Shown here: piece after piece, positions 8,153 to 17,558 of the stretch
Layout: the number at the start of each line of letters is the position of its first letter
Position numbering within the stretch: the stretch's first letter is position 1
NCBI GenBank assembly: GCA_000419465.1
Contig: ATTB01000004.1
Location: 22,763-86,762 of the forward strand
DNA: 64,000 bases
Reading direction: 5' to 3'
Source of the DNA: an alpha proteobacterium SCGC AAA028-C07
GTDB lineage: Bacteria; Pseudomonadota; Alphaproteobacteria; Pelagibacterales; Pelagibacteraceae
Position numbers and translations under genes: made by a program
Notes under the pieces: model-generated
The model's input: the letters and a program-made list of their open reading frames with translations, nothing else
What the model was told of the DNA's origin: nothing
The model's database searches: none

Positions 8153-9907
8153 ATGTTAGATAAGTTTAAGTTAAAGAATGTTAAATTTGCACTCTTTCCA
8201 AAATCCAAAATACAAAGCGAAGGAAGCGGCAAATCTGCAAATAGTTCATTAAATAATATCTCAAAAAAACTTTCAGATTTTTTTTCAAGTAAAATTAGTA
8301 AGATCAACGCAACCACAGAAGAAGTTGTCGGAATAGACATTAGTCATGAAGCAATTCACGTTGCGCAGGCAAGTAAAAAATCTGATGAAAAATGGGTGCT
8401 GGATAAATTTTCTTATCGATTTTTAGATCAGACAAAAATTAAAGAAAATTTATTAGAAAGTTCTGATTATTTAGTTTCAGAAATTACTTTAGCTCTTGCA
8501 AATGCAAATATTACAACAAAAAATGTAGCGCTTTCAATTCCTGTAACAAGCGCAATCATTCGAGTGGTGACTAGTCCGTTAATGACGGAAGAAGAATTAA
8601 AAAATGCAGTTGAGACGAATTCTCTGTGGGAAAATTTAATTCAATTATCTGATAACTTAAATGATTATTCTATTTTTCATCAAGTCATCAATAGAGATAC
8701 TGCAAAAAATTTGATGGATATTTTATTTGTTGCATCCAAATTATCCGATGTAAATGGTTACTCTGCTTTATTTAAAAAAGCAGGATTAAATCCTATCATC
8801 ATTGACGTTCGTTGTTTTACATTAAAGAATGCTGTGGATGAAAGAGCTAAAACAAGATTACTATTTAAAGACACTAAAGAACAAGAGCCGCAATCTGCAA
8901 TCTTAGAATTTGGACTGGAAGAAAATTATATTATTATTATTCATAATAGCATTCCAATTATCACAGATATTTTCTTACGCCCTCAGGAAAAATCAATTTT
9001 ACAGTCAGTAAGTGAAAATAATATCACTCAAGAGGCTGAAGATTTAATTCGAAGATATACATTGCAAATCAAACAGGCCATCGCTGACTATGAATCTAAA
9101 TTTCAAGCTAAAATTTCTGATATTAAAATTATTACCTCCCTTAAAAATTATGAAATTTTTTTAAAGATGTTTAAGAATAATATTTTAAATATTGGTGTGA
9201 ATGTTCTAGATCCTTTGTCTGAAGTTACTATTCCAGAATATAATAAAGAAAAAATTGATATTAAAAATAAATCTCCCTTCACATCGGCTATCGGACTTGC
9301 TTATAGAAAATTAGATGTATTTGGCTATTATAAATTTGTAACTGCCGTTAAAAATATTAACCTTTTACCTAACCGTGACACCATTCGTCAGCAGGCTAAG
9401 TTTAAATTTTTATCAGGCTTTGCCTTTAAAAATTTTGCAATAGGATTGGTTGCTCTTTATATATTCCTTACAGCTTTTTCATTTTTTAGAATTCAATATA
9501 ATGATAAAAAACTAGAGCAATTTGCAGCAATCGAGGTAGAATTTTCTAAGATTAATGCAGTTTATTCGCCCATAAGCAGGCAGGTAAATTTATTAAAACA
9601 ATCAAGTCAGATCGGTACAACTTTAAGATCTAATCAAAACAGTTCTTATCAAACATTAGTACAAATTTCTAATAGCACTCAACCGAGGGTGCGTTTTTCA
9701 AAAATTGAATATGATGGAAATTTAAATATTAAAATTGAAGGAACAGCTTTTTCAGATCAAGATATTTTAAATTTTGTAGCAGCTCTTAATAAACAAAAAA
9801 CAATTGCTTCAGCTACTTTATCATCGGTGAATGTGGCAGGACAACAAGGTCTATCAGCCGCACCATCGAAAGCATTTGTAATTTTATGTCAAGTGAGGCC
9901 TTCATAA
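8153..9907 (+). CDS. PilM-PilN fusion, type IV pilus alignment subcomplex
   Basis: This 584-residue protein joins two proteins that are usually separate. Residues about 60-395 are PilM-like, an actin-fold cytoplasmic protein starting 'VVGIDISHEAIHVAQ'. Residues about 400-584 are PilN-like, with the PilM-binding motif 'INLLP' near 402, one membrane helix near 425-447 and a periplasmic ferredoxin-like domain. In T4P these link the inner-membrane platform to PilO, PilP and the secretin. A 55-residue Ser/Lys-rich N-terminal extension precedes the PilM domain. The gene heads the pilus operon and its stop overlaps the pilO start (TAATG). Confidence 0.88.
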   Translation: MLDKFKLKNVKFALFPKSKIQSEGSGKSANSSLNNISKKLSDFFSSKISKINATTEEVVGIDISHEAIHVAQASKKSDEKWVLDKFSYRFLDQTKIKENLLESSDYLVSEITLALANANITTKNVALSIPVTSAIIRVVTSPLMTEEELKNAVETNSLWENLIQLSDNLNDYSIFHQVINRDTAKNLMDILFVASKLSDVNGYSALFKKAGLNPIIIDVRCFTLKNAVDERAKTRLLFKDTKEQEPQSAILEFGLEENYIIIIHNSIPIITDIFLRPQEKSILQSVSENNITQEAEDLIRRYTLQIKQAIADYESKFQAKISDIKIITSLKNYEIFLKMFKNNILNIGVNVLDPLSEVTIPEYNKEKIDIKNKSPFTSAIGLAYRKLDVFGYYKFVTAVKNINLLPNRDTIRQQAKFKFLSGFAFKNFAIGLVALYIFLTAFSFFRIQYNDKKLEQFAAIEVEFSKINAVYSPISRQVNLLKQSSQIGTTLRSNQNSSYQTLVQISNSTQPRVRFSKIEYDGNLNIKIEGTAFSDQDILNFVAALNKQKTIASATLSSVNVAGQQGLSAAPSKAFVILCQVRPS

Positions 9908-10590
9908 TGAATATTAATTTAGATACGTTAAAAAATATAAAAGTTGAGGATTTGGTTGCAAACCTTAAAGAATATTTTTCATCCTCAAAGGGATTATTAA
10001 AAGATAAAACCTTTGTCACTAAAGTTGCAGTAGGTCTGGTTTTGTTTTTTGTAAATTTTACAATTTATTCTATTTGGCTATCCCCAAAACTTGCAGAGCA
10101 AGGAGCTAAAATTAAGACAATGGAAGATTATAAAAAGAAGACAGTGCAATATAATGCAAACCTTACCAATCTTCAAAATGAACTAGCTTCTTTTAAGAAT
10201 GTTACCAATAGTGTGAATTTATTTTTTAGTAAAAAAGAAAGTGAAGAGCTTTATCAAAACCTAAGTACGTTTGCGACTTCTAATGGATTAAATATTACAA
10301 ATTTAGTTAAAGGAAACGCCCAAAAGGTTAATGTTGGAGGCGCTCCAGCCGTAGATAAGGACGGTAAACCAACAAACCCGCAAGGACAATATTATTATAA
10401 AATACCTGTTACCTTTCAAGTCAAAGGGAGTTACATTGGTTACTTAAAATTTAGATTAGCACTTTCAAGATCTAATAAATTTGTAAATTTTGATAATGAA
10501 AAGATTACAGTTAACCAAGGAGACAAAACAAACTCTGTGACAGCAGATGTTGGAATTTCAATTGTAGGATTGCCTGATGAATTTAATTAA
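9907..10590 (+). CDS. pilO: PilO-like pilus assembly protein
   Basis: The track starts at 9886, but ATG at 9907 overlaps the previous stop (TAATG) and is preferred, giving 227 residues. A short cytoplasmic N-terminus is followed by a membrane helix ('VGLVLFFVNFTIYSIWL'), a coiled coil and a periplasmic domain with 'YYKIPVTFQVKGSYIGYLKF', the PilO fold signature. PilO dimerises with PilN and binds PilP. Its position between pilMN and pilP supports the call. Confidence 0.85.
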   Translation: MNINLDTLKNIKVEDLVANLKEYFSSSKGLLKDKTFVTKVAVGLVLFFVNFTIYSIWLSPKLAEQGAKIKTMEDYKKKTVQYNANLTNLQNELASFKNVTNSVNLFFSKKESEELYQNLSTFATSNGLNITNLVKGNAQKVNVGGAPAVDKDGKPTNPQGQYYYKIPVTFQVKGSYIGYLKFRLALSRSNKFVNFDNEKITVNQGDKTNSVTADVGISIVGLPDEFN

Positions 10591-11524
10591 AATATTTATT
10601 TTTTTTATTGTTGTACATATTTTATTCGCTTCAGTTGTTAGAGCACAACAAACTGCACCTAATACACAAGCCCCTGTAAATGTTGCGCCAGTAAATCCAA
10701 CCAATCCAGGAACAGCTCCTAAGAAAGAAAGAACTGAACAAATCTTAATAGATCCTTTTAGTGGAAGCGCTAGTACGGCAAGCATCGATGTTAATACCAA
10801 TCCAGATCTTGCAAATTTTGTTGATCAAACTTTAGTTGGAGTAATTATTGGAGATAAAAAAAGAATAGCCGTATTACAATCGGCGCAAGGACAAGTGAAC
10901 CGTTTTAAAAGAAATGAAAAAATTAATTCAGAATATAAAATTTTAGAAATTTACAAAGATAAGATCTTAGTTGCGAGCTTGGATAACAATGAATATGAGG
11001 TTTATTTTAATAACGTTATCAAACCAGTTGAAAAGAAAAGGAAAAGCGCTCCTAAAAAACCTGTAAAACTTGAGCAGCAATTAGAAAATTCTTTAAATCC
11101 AAACGTTGATCCGCTTGCTCCAAAACTTACACCAAAAAAAGAGACCCCAGTAAAAAAACCTGCTGAGCCAAAGGCAAAGACAAATACGAATAAAGAAAAA
11201 ATTAAAAAAGCAGATCCTATTGTAACTCCTAAAGAAGAAGATCCTGCTTTATCAAAAGTTGACGAAGAAGAATTAAAACAGATGAAAATCATCGAAGAAG
11301 AGATGAGAAAACAAATGACCGATCAACAAGATAAACCTAAAAAGGCAGCGCCTGTAAGCACTAAAAAACCAGCTGTTAAAAAAGCAAAAGAAGAAATTGA
11401 TGATTCTTATAACCCCGATTTAGAACCTAAAATTATCAGAGAAGATAGTGATTTAGATAAAGGCGAAATGGAAAAAATATCGGATGTAGATATTGAAAAA
11501 ATTAAAGAGAAATTAAAGAAATGA
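10577..11524 (+). CDS. pilP: PilP-like inner-membrane-associated protein with Lys-rich tail
   Basis: This 315-residue protein has a signal sequence ending 'VVRAQQ' and a Pro/Asn-rich linker. Its PilP/GspC HR-type beta domain lies at about residues 75-150 ('VGVIIGDKKRIAVLQSAQGQ'). PilP bridges PilNO to the secretin. Residues about 155-315 are a long Lys/Glu/Pro-rich low-complexity extension without clear fold, which is unusual for PilP (normally about 175 residues). There is no Cys at the signal cleavage site, so it is probably not a lipoprotein. It overlaps pilO by 14 bases and the secretin gene by 4. Confidence 0.8.
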   Translation: MNLIKIFIFFIVVHILFASVVRAQQTAPNTQAPVNVAPVNPTNPGTAPKKERTEQILIDPFSGSASTASIDVNTNPDLANFVDQTLVGVIIGDKKRIAVLQSAQGQVNRFKRNEKINSEYKILEIYKDKILVASLDNNEYEVYFNNVIKPVEKKRKSAPKKPVKLEQQLENSLNPNVDPLAPKLTPKKETPVKKPAEPKAKTNTNKEKIKKADPIVTPKEEDPALSKVDEEELKQMKIIEEEMRKQMTDQQDKPKKAAPVSTKKPAVKKAKEEIDDSYNPDLEPKIIREDSDLDKGEMEKISDVDIEKIKEKLKK

Positions 11525-13029
11525 AATTTAATATTTTAATTTTTTCTGTTTTTTTATTATTGTCTGCTTGTTCATCACGACAAGTTGAAAAGCCGCTTAT
11601 TAAAACGGATGAATTTTTAGAGCAGGCTAAAAAAGATATTGATCGAACCGTAGAGCTTGGTCCAAAAGCTGTCATTGAAACAGATGAATTTAAAAAAGCA
11701 CAAGAGAATAAAAGACGTAATATTACCTCTGAAGAGACGAGAAGTTTTATTGGAGTGGGAACTAAATTTGAAAATTTAAAACAAAATATCAGTATTAATT
11801 TTAATAATGTCGAAATTAGAAATGTACTGGAAGCCATGGGTGAACTTGGTGACATTAACGTTTTGATTGGCGAAGAAGTGGGTGGAACAGTTTCAATTAG
11901 ATTGGATGGAGTTGCTTGGGATAAAGCCTTTCAAGCAGTATTAGATTTGAAAAATTTTGCAGGGGATTTTGATACTGAAGCACGTGTGATTAGAGTGCAA
12001 TCGCCAGAAAAATTAACGCAGCAATATCAATTCAAATCACAAATGGCAGATACTTTAAGCAAACGTCTTGCTTTAGAGACTTCAGTTGAGCCGGTGGTGA
12101 CTGAAATGTTTAAATTATTCTACATTACACCAGCACAAGCTAAAAAAACTTTAGATGAATTATTTTCAATTGGTGCAAGTTCTGCAGCAGGGGGCGCAGT
12201 GCAAACAACTTCGCAGTTAAGAATAACTGTTGAAGATTATACAAGATCAATTTTAGTTAGAGGTCGAAAACAGGACATAGATATTGTCGATAAATTTGTA
12301 AAACAAATTGACACTGTTACAGAACAGGTTTTAATTGAAGCATTTATTTTAAGTGCAAATGATAAATTTGAAAACCAACTTGCTGCAAGACTTGGTGGGG
12401 TTGGAACAGGAACTCGAACTAATGAATCAAGTGTCGTATCAGGTACTGCAGGAGGTGCGGCAGCCACGGCATCGGGAGTTACTTTAGGATCTGCTGCGGG
12501 GACTGTGATTGGTGGAGCGATTACTGGAGCTGCAACTTCTGGATTTGGAATATTAAGACAAATTGGAGCAACGGCTTTAAAGATAGAATTAACAGCAATG
12601 CAACAGGATAATTTGACAGTTATTTTATCTAATCCTAAAATTTTTACCCTTAACAATCAAAAAGCAACAATTATTCAAGGTGCAGAAAGAGCCTTTGAGA
12701 CTACTTCTTCAGCTGGAACTGCAACCACATTTAAAGAGGCTGCGCTTCGAATGGACGTAACTCCAAGTATTGTTGGTGATGGAAATGTTTTAATAAACGT
12801 GAAAGTTAATAACGATAGTTTTAACTCTGATACAACGATTAATAAGATGGAAATTAATACTAATCTTTTAGTCAGAGATGGAGATATTATTGTAATTGGT
12901 GGAATTAAAATGGATAACAAAAACTCACTCCTTAGAAGCACTCCTCTTTTGAATCTGCCTTTTGGAAAAGAAGTTACTGATACTACAAGCGATTTATTAG
13001 TTTACATTGCGCCAAGAATAATAAAGTAA
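11521..13029 (+). CDS. pilQ: Type IV pilus secretin (PilQ/MshL-like)
   Basis: This 502-residue outer-membrane secretin has a lipoprotein signal ending 'LLLSAC'. An STN domain near residues 85-150 ('ISINFNNVEIRNVLEAMGEL') is followed by an N1-type domain and a secretin domain from about 270 to the end ('TLNNQKATIIQGAERAFET', 'LLVYIAPRIIK'). A Gly/Ala-rich hydrophobic insert near residues 305-345 probably contributes to the gate. The AMIN domains of longer PilQ proteins are absent, so it is closer to MshL in layout. It oligomerises to form the pilus exit pore. Confidence 0.9.
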   Translation: MKFNILIFSVFLLLSACSSRQVEKPLIKTDEFLEQAKKDIDRTVELGPKAVIETDEFKKAQENKRRNITSEETRSFIGVGTKFENLKQNISINFNNVEIRNVLEAMGELGDINVLIGEEVGGTVSIRLDGVAWDKAFQAVLDLKNFAGDFDTEARVIRVQSPEKLTQQYQFKSQMADTLSKRLALETSVEPVVTEMFKLFYITPAQAKKTLDELFSIGASSAAGGAVQTTSQLRITVEDYTRSILVRGRKQDIDIVDKFVKQIDTVTEQVLIEAFILSANDKFENQLAARLGGVGTGTRTNESSVVSGTAGGAAATASGVTLGSAAGTVIGGAITGAATSGFGILRQIGATALKIELTAMQQDNLTVILSNPKIFTLNNQKATIIQGAERAFETTSSAGTATTFKEAALRMDVTPSIVGDGNVLINVKVNNDSFNSDTTINKMEINTNLLVRDGDIIVIGGIKMDNKNSLLRSTPLLNLPFGKEVTDTTSDLLVYIAPRIIK

Positions 13030-13033
13030 ACAA

Positions 13034-14773
13034 ATGATTAAAATAGACCAGTCTAGCGAGCAAAATATTTTAAATATGTTAATGGAACATTCGCTTGTTG
13101 ACTTTAATCAAGTAAAAAAAATTACTGAAATTAGCAAAGAATCTGGAAAATCAAGATTAGAAATTGCCTTTGATTTAAATTACGCAGATGAAGCAAAAGT
13201 TTTAAAATTACTATCTACCTCTTATTCCCTTCCTATTATTGATTTAAAAGATCACGGTTTGAGTGAAGATATTAAAAAAATTATACCTATCAACTATATT
13301 CAAACTAATTCTTTAGTACCTTTTGAAATATCAGGTAAAAATATTAAAATTGCAATTGCTGATGCTTCAAAATTAAGTTTACTTAAAAATTTAAAAACTA
13401 TTACAGGTTTGGAGCCTGAATTATATGCAGCCAGTATTTCAGATATTCAAAATTTTATTGGAAAATTGCAAAAAATTGAAAATTCTAATGGTAAAGAAAT
13501 TCAAAAAAAAGAAGAGTTTGAAAGTATCGATCTTTCAAAATTAGAAGATGTTAAACTTGAAAGTTCAAAAGAAGAAAAAGAAATCACACCTATTGAAAAT
13601 GAATCTGATGTTATAAAATTTGGTCACGCTATTATCACTGAGGCTATTCTAGCTGGAGCTAGTGACATTCACATCGAACCATTTAAAAAAACTGCAAGAG
13701 TTCGATACCGAGTAGATGGTATTTTAATTAGCATGGATAAATTTTCAAAATTTTTAAATGAAAATTATTCAGCGGTTGTAACCCGTATTAAAATTTTAAG
13801 TAAACTCGATATTTCTGAAAGAAGACTTCCGCAAGATGGAGCAATTCCTTTTAAATATAAAACTATGGAAGTGGATTTGCGTATTTCAATTTTACCAACT
13901 AACAATAATGAGCGGGTGGTAATGCGTATTTTAAATAAAAATGCAGGTGAGAAAAAAATAGAACAACTTGGTTTTGATGATAATGATCTAAAAACTATTC
14001 TAAAGGCAATTTCTTCATCGCAAGGAATGGTGTTAGTGACTGGTCCGACTGGATCTGGAAAAACAACAACGCTGTATAGTATTTTAAAACACATCAATAG
14101 CCCAAAATTAAATATTTTAACGGCAGAAGATCCCGTGGAATATGAAATGGAAGGAATAGCGCAGGTGCAAGTGAGAGAAGATATTGGCTACACTTTTGCA
14201 ACTGCATTAAGATCTTTTCTACGACAAGATCCTGAGGTGATATTAATTGGTGAGATTAGAGATAAAGACACTGTTGATATTGCACTAAAAGCTGCACTCA
14301 CAGGTCACTTAGTATTCAGTACCATCCACACTAATGATGCAATTAGTACCATTACCAGATTACAAAATATGGGCACACCTGATTATTTAATTTCAGCAGC
14401 ACTTACCTTAGTGCTTGCGCAACGCTTGATTAGAAAAATTTGCCAAGATTGTAAGACAGTTGATGAAAACACAAATTTAAAATTATTAAATTCTATTGGA
14501 ATCAGTCCTGAAAAAGCCGCTCGTGCTAAAATTTTTAAAGGCGCGGGTTGTGCAAAATGTAATCAAACTGGCTATAAAGGCAGAATGGCAATTTATGAAG
14601 CCTTAGATATTTCAAGAGAGATTAAACAAGCAATTTTAGCAAATGTTGGAACTTTAGAACTATTAGCACTTGCTAAGAAAAATAATTTTAGAACGATGCA
14701 AGAAATGGGCCATGATTTATTATTATCAGGCGATCTTTCCTTTGCAGAATATCAAAGAGTCTTATTAGTTTAA
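13034..14773 (+). CDS. pilB: Pilus extension ATPase PilB (MshE/GspE family)
   Basis: This 579-residue hexameric ATPase has an MshEN/GspE N-terminal domain (about residues 1-150). Walker A 'GPTGSGKTTT' lies near 336, Walker B and Asp/His boxes are in 'VILIGEIRDKDT' and 'HLVFSTIHTNDA', and the C-terminal zinc-binding tetracysteine motif ('CQDC...CAKC') is near 470-512. It powers pilin polymerisation through PilC. It starts four bases after the secretin stop, and its stop overlaps pilC by one base. Confidence 0.95.
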   Translation: MIKIDQSSEQNILNMLMEHSLVDFNQVKKITEISKESGKSRLEIAFDLNYADEAKVLKLLSTSYSLPIIDLKDHGLSEDIKKIIPINYIQTNSLVPFEISGKNIKIAIADASKLSLLKNLKTITGLEPELYAASISDIQNFIGKLQKIENSNGKEIQKKEEFESIDLSKLEDVKLESSKEEKEITPIENESDVIKFGHAIITEAILAGASDIHIEPFKKTARVRYRVDGILISMDKFSKFLNENYSAVVTRIKILSKLDISERRLPQDGAIPFKYKTMEVDLRISILPTNNNERVVMRILNKNAGEKKIEQLGFDDNDLKTILKAISSSQGMVLVTGPTGSGKTTTLYSILKHINSPKLNILTAEDPVEYEMEGIAQVQVREDIGYTFATALRSFLRQDPEVILIGEIRDKDTVDIALKAALTGHLVFSTIHTNDAISTITRLQNMGTPDYLISAALTLVLAQRLIRKICQDCKTVDENTNLKLLNSIGISPEKAARAKIFKGAGCAKCNQTGYKGRMAIYEALDISREIKQAILANVGTLELLALAKKNNFRTMQEMGHDLLLSGDLSFAEYQRVLLV

Positions 14774-16008
14774 TGTTATATTTTGACTACACAGGAATTT
14801 CTTCTGGAAAATATGTAACGGGTGAGATTCAGGCTTTAAATCAAGAAGAAGCAGCTTTCAAATTAAAAAATGATAAAATCATTATTACAAAATTAATTAA
14901 ATCTAAAAAAAAAGTAGTTGGTGAAAAAAAAGTAGAAACAAGTTTTGATTTTGGTTCAAAAACTAAAGTTCCAGCCAAAGAGGTGATGATTTTCACTAAA
15001 CAATTTGCAACCATGATGAAGGCGGGTCTACCAGTATTAAATATTTTAATAATGTTAGAAGAGCAAATTACTCAAAAAAATTTAAAACGTATCGTTGGTG
15101 AAGTTAAAAAAGATTTAGAATCTGGAATCATTTTATCAAAATCATTTGAAAAACATCCGGCAGTTTTTGATAATATTTATGTCAATCTCACTAAAGCAGG
15201 CGAGGCTAGTGGTAAGTTAGATATTTTTTTAGAACGAATTGTTATTGGTTTAGAGAAAAGAGAGAAAATAAAATCTAAAATTAAAAGTGCTCTTTTTTAT
15301 CCAGCCACATTATTTACAGTTGCAATAGCAGTGACAATCTTCATGTTAATTAATGTAGTTCCTGTATTTGTAAAAATGTATCAAGGAATGGGTGCAAAGT
15401 TACCAGCGCCAACTGTTGTGATCATCGGTATTAGTAATTTTATTAGAAGTCCATTTGGCGGTGGTTTATTACTTGTTAGTGTTATTGCAGGTATTTTTAT
15501 TTTTAGACATTTAATTAAAACTAATTACGAAGTTAAAAAAAAATGGCATCGCTTTGTATTTAATATGCCCATCTTTGGAAATTTGATTCAAAAATCTATT
15601 TTTGCAAGAATTGCACTAGTACTTGGAAATTTAAATCAAGCGGGAGTTAACTTAATTGAAAGTATCGATATTGCAAAATCTATCACGACCAATACCTTAG
15701 TTATTGAAGGTTTAGATAATATAAAGAAGGGAGTTTTTTCAGGAGAATCTCTCACCAAGTTATTTAATAGAGAAAAAGTATTCCCCCAAACATTTGCTCA
15801 ATTAATATCGGTGGGTGAACAGACGGGAAGTTTAGACGACATGTTTGGCTCCATTGCAAGATATTATGAGGAAGAGTTTGATGTAGCTGTATCCAATTTA
15901 TCAAGTCTAATTGAGCCGATTATGATTGTTTTTATGGGCTTAACCATTGGGGGATTAATGGTTGCCATGTATGCCCCAATTTTCAATGTGGGAGCACTCA
16001 TTAAGTAA
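14773..16008 (+). CDS. pilC: Pilus platform protein PilC (GspF/MshG family)
   Basis: This 411-residue inner-membrane protein has two T2SSF cytoplasmic domains (about residues 70-195 and 270-395). Each begins with the family pattern, e.g. 'FTKQFATMMKAGLPVLNIL' and 'FARIALVLGNLNQAGVNLI'. Three membrane helices lie near 175-200, 220-240 and 380-405. It transmits ATPase motion to the growing pilus. It is the last core assembly gene before the first pilin array. Confidence 0.94.
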   Translation: MLYFDYTGISSGKYVTGEIQALNQEEAAFKLKNDKIIITKLIKSKKKVVGEKKVETSFDFGSKTKVPAKEVMIFTKQFATMMKAGLPVLNILIMLEEQITQKNLKRIVGEVKKDLESGIILSKSFEKHPAVFDNIYVNLTKAGEASGKLDIFLERIVIGLEKREKIKSKIKSALFYPATLFTVAIAVTIFMLINVVPVFVKMYQGMGAKLPAPTVVIIGISNFIRSPFGGGLLLVSVIAGIFIFRHLIKTNYEVKKKWHRFVFNMPIFGNLIQKSIFARIALVLGNLNQAGVNLIESIDIAKSITTNTLVIEGLDNIKKGVFSGESLTKLFNREKVFPQTFAQLISVGEQTGSLDDMFGSIARYYEEEFDVAVSNLSSLIEPIMIVFMGLTIGGLMVAMYAPIFNVGALIK

Positions 16009-16010
16009 AG

Positions 16011-16043
16011 TAATTGCTAAATATTCAAACAAACTAGCAATTA
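16011..16043 (+). promoter_or_regulatory. Hairpin between pilC and the first pilin
   Basis: TAATTGCTA (16011-16019) and TAGCAATTA (16035-16043) form a perfect nine-base stem with a 15-base loop, three bases after the pilC stop. No U-tract follows, so it is not a clear terminator. It may stabilise the 3' end of the assembly-gene mRNA or separate it from the abundant pilin message. Confidence 0.4.
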
Positions 16044-16119
16044 ACTTAATAAAAAATAGACTTTATTAATGTACTTTTTTTGGTTAGTATTAGGTTAAAT
16101 TTAAGTGGAGATAATAAAT

Positions 16120-16626
16120 ATGAAAAAAAGCTCAATTAAAGCATTTACATTAATCGAATTATTAGTCGTTGTAGCAATTATTGGAATTCTAGCTGCAGTA
16201 GGAGTCGTGTCTTTTGGAGGATTTACTGGTTCTGCCAAAATAAATTCAACAAAAGCTAATCACGCAGCTGCAATCAAATCTATCAGCGCTGAAATTAAAA
16301 AGTGTGAAATACAAGGTGGAAATTTATCACTTAAATCAACTGCAAATAGTTCAACTTCAAATAACGTTGCATGTTCTAAAGCAACCACTTCAACAGCTGC
16401 CCTTGCAACTGCTTTTATAAACCACTTAAATAATGAAAGTTTTAAAAATCCTTATGATACTGCTCAAGGGGCTTTTAACTCTTCGGGAACTACAACAGGA
16501 CAAACGATTATTACAGTAGTTACTGTAAGTGGTGTAACAACTATCCAATTACAAACTCGTTATCTTGAGTCCGATGGTGCGACAGTGACAGTACTTACAG
16601 GATCTGTAGCAGACGAAAGAGGTTAA
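16120..16626 (+). CDS. Type IV major-type pilin 1
   Basis: The track begins at a GTG (16105), but that GTGGAG is really the ribosome site. ATG at 16120 gives 168 residues with a seven-residue leader ending in Ala and the type III signal 'AFTLIELLVVVAIIGILAA'. After the helix come 'EIKKCEIQGG' and a second Cys about 30 residues on, probably a disulfide, then 'FKNPYD'. It ends 'VADERG', shared with two pilins in the second array. It is first in a six-gene tandem array and has the best ribosome site, so it may be the main subunit. Confidence 0.9.
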   Translation: MKKSSIKAFTLIELLVVVAIIGILAAVGVVSFGGFTGSAKINSTKANHAAAIKSISAEIKKCEIQGGNLSLKSTANSSTSNNVACSKATTSTAALATAFINHLNNESFKNPYDTAQGAFNSSGTTTGQTIITVVTVSGVTTIQLQTRYLESDGATVTVLTGSVADERG

Positions 16627-16640
16627 TTTAATATTTGTAG

Positions 16641-17117
16641 ATGCATAATCATAAAGCATTTACACTTATTGAGTTATTAGTTGTTGTTGCAATTATAGGA
16701 ATTTTAGCGGCAGTTGGCGTTGTCTCTTTTGGTGGGTTCACCGGTTCTGCAAAAATTAATGCAACAAAATCAAATCATGCACAAGTGGTTAAATATATTG
16801 CAGCAGAAACAAAAAAATGTGAGACCGGAGCAACTTATGCTATGGAGACTTCACCCACACAAAGACTAACCTGCGCTGGCAGATCCGTCCAAACTGTATC
16901 AACCTATGCATCATCAGGACTTGTGGGCTTAAAAGTTCCTTATGACTCTCAATATGGAGCTGTGTCATTTGAAAGTCCAAAAAATTCAGATGCTGATTTA
17001 GGTCGTAATCGTCTACAGCAAGGACAAAGCGCTAAATACATTAAAGTGTCTACTTGCTTTCAATCACCTTGCACGGACAGTGCAAATGTTCTCACCTCTG
17101 AAGTTGAGATATATTAA
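16641..17117 (+). CDS. Type IV major-type pilin 2
   Basis: This 158-residue prepilin has a five-residue leader (MHNHK, Ala at -1) and the same 'FTLIELLVVVAIIGILAAVGVVSF' core as pilin 1. The globular domain keeps 'ETKKCETG', a partner Cys, 'VPYDSQYGA', and a C-terminal 'CFQSPC' loop that recurs in three other pilins of the locus. It lies 14 bases after pilin 1. Confidence 0.88.
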   Translation: MHNHKAFTLIELLVVVAIIGILAAVGVVSFGGFTGSAKINATKSNHAQVVKYIAAETKKCETGATYAMETSPTQRLTCAGRSVQTVSTYASSGLVGLKVPYDSQYGAVSFESPKNSDADLGRNRLQQGQSAKYIKVSTCFQSPCTDSANVLTSEVEIY

Positions 17118-17132
17118 TTTAAAATTTTTGAT

Positions 17133-17558
17133 ATGAGCAATAGTAAAAAAGGGTTTACACTAATTGAATTGCTTGTTGTTATTGCTTTAATTGGAATTTT
17201 ATCAACGATTGGCATTGTAACTTATACCGGTTTTACAGAATCTGCTGCGCAAAAATCTGCAGAGAGTAGTTTAAATTCTATGACCCTAGCTCAGCAAGAA
17301 TATCGCTCAAATAATGGAACCTATTATCCAACTTCAGGAACATCTGGAGCTTGTACGCCTACACTTGCAACATCAACCCTTTTAAATGATCAATTATTTG
17401 GTGGGACTCAAACTGATAATTTAACAAAGGGCAGATATTATTTTTGTTCAACTGCAACAGCATCATCTTACACGGTAACCGCAAAGCATACTTCAAAGGC
17501 TTGTCAGGTAACTCTTACTGAAAAAAATGTTTATACCAGAACAGGCTGTGATGGTTAA
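17133..17558 (+). CDS. Type IV pilin 3 (PilA/GspG-like)
   Basis: This 141-residue prepilin has Gly at -1 and 'FTLIELLVVIALIGILSTIGI'. Unlike its neighbours its globular part looks like classical PilA/PilE: 'ESSLNSMTLAQQEYRSNNGTYYPT', a short D-region closed by two cysteines, and no 'KC' motif after the helix. It may be the most conventional subunit in the array. Its last codons overlap the start of pilin 4. Confidence 0.88.
   Translation: MSNSKKGFTLIELLVVIALIGILSTIGIVTYTGFTESAAQKSAESSLNSMTLAQQEYRSNNGTYYPTSGTSGACTPTLATSTLLNDQLFGGTQTDNLTKGRYYFCSTATASSYTVTAKHTSKACQVTLTEKNVYTRTGCDG

Noticed and set aside
12237-12656. Minus-strand ORF of 139 residues inside the secretin gene
   Set aside because: It is the antisense shadow of the Gly/Ala-rich secretin region. 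It has odd composition and no upstream ribosome site.
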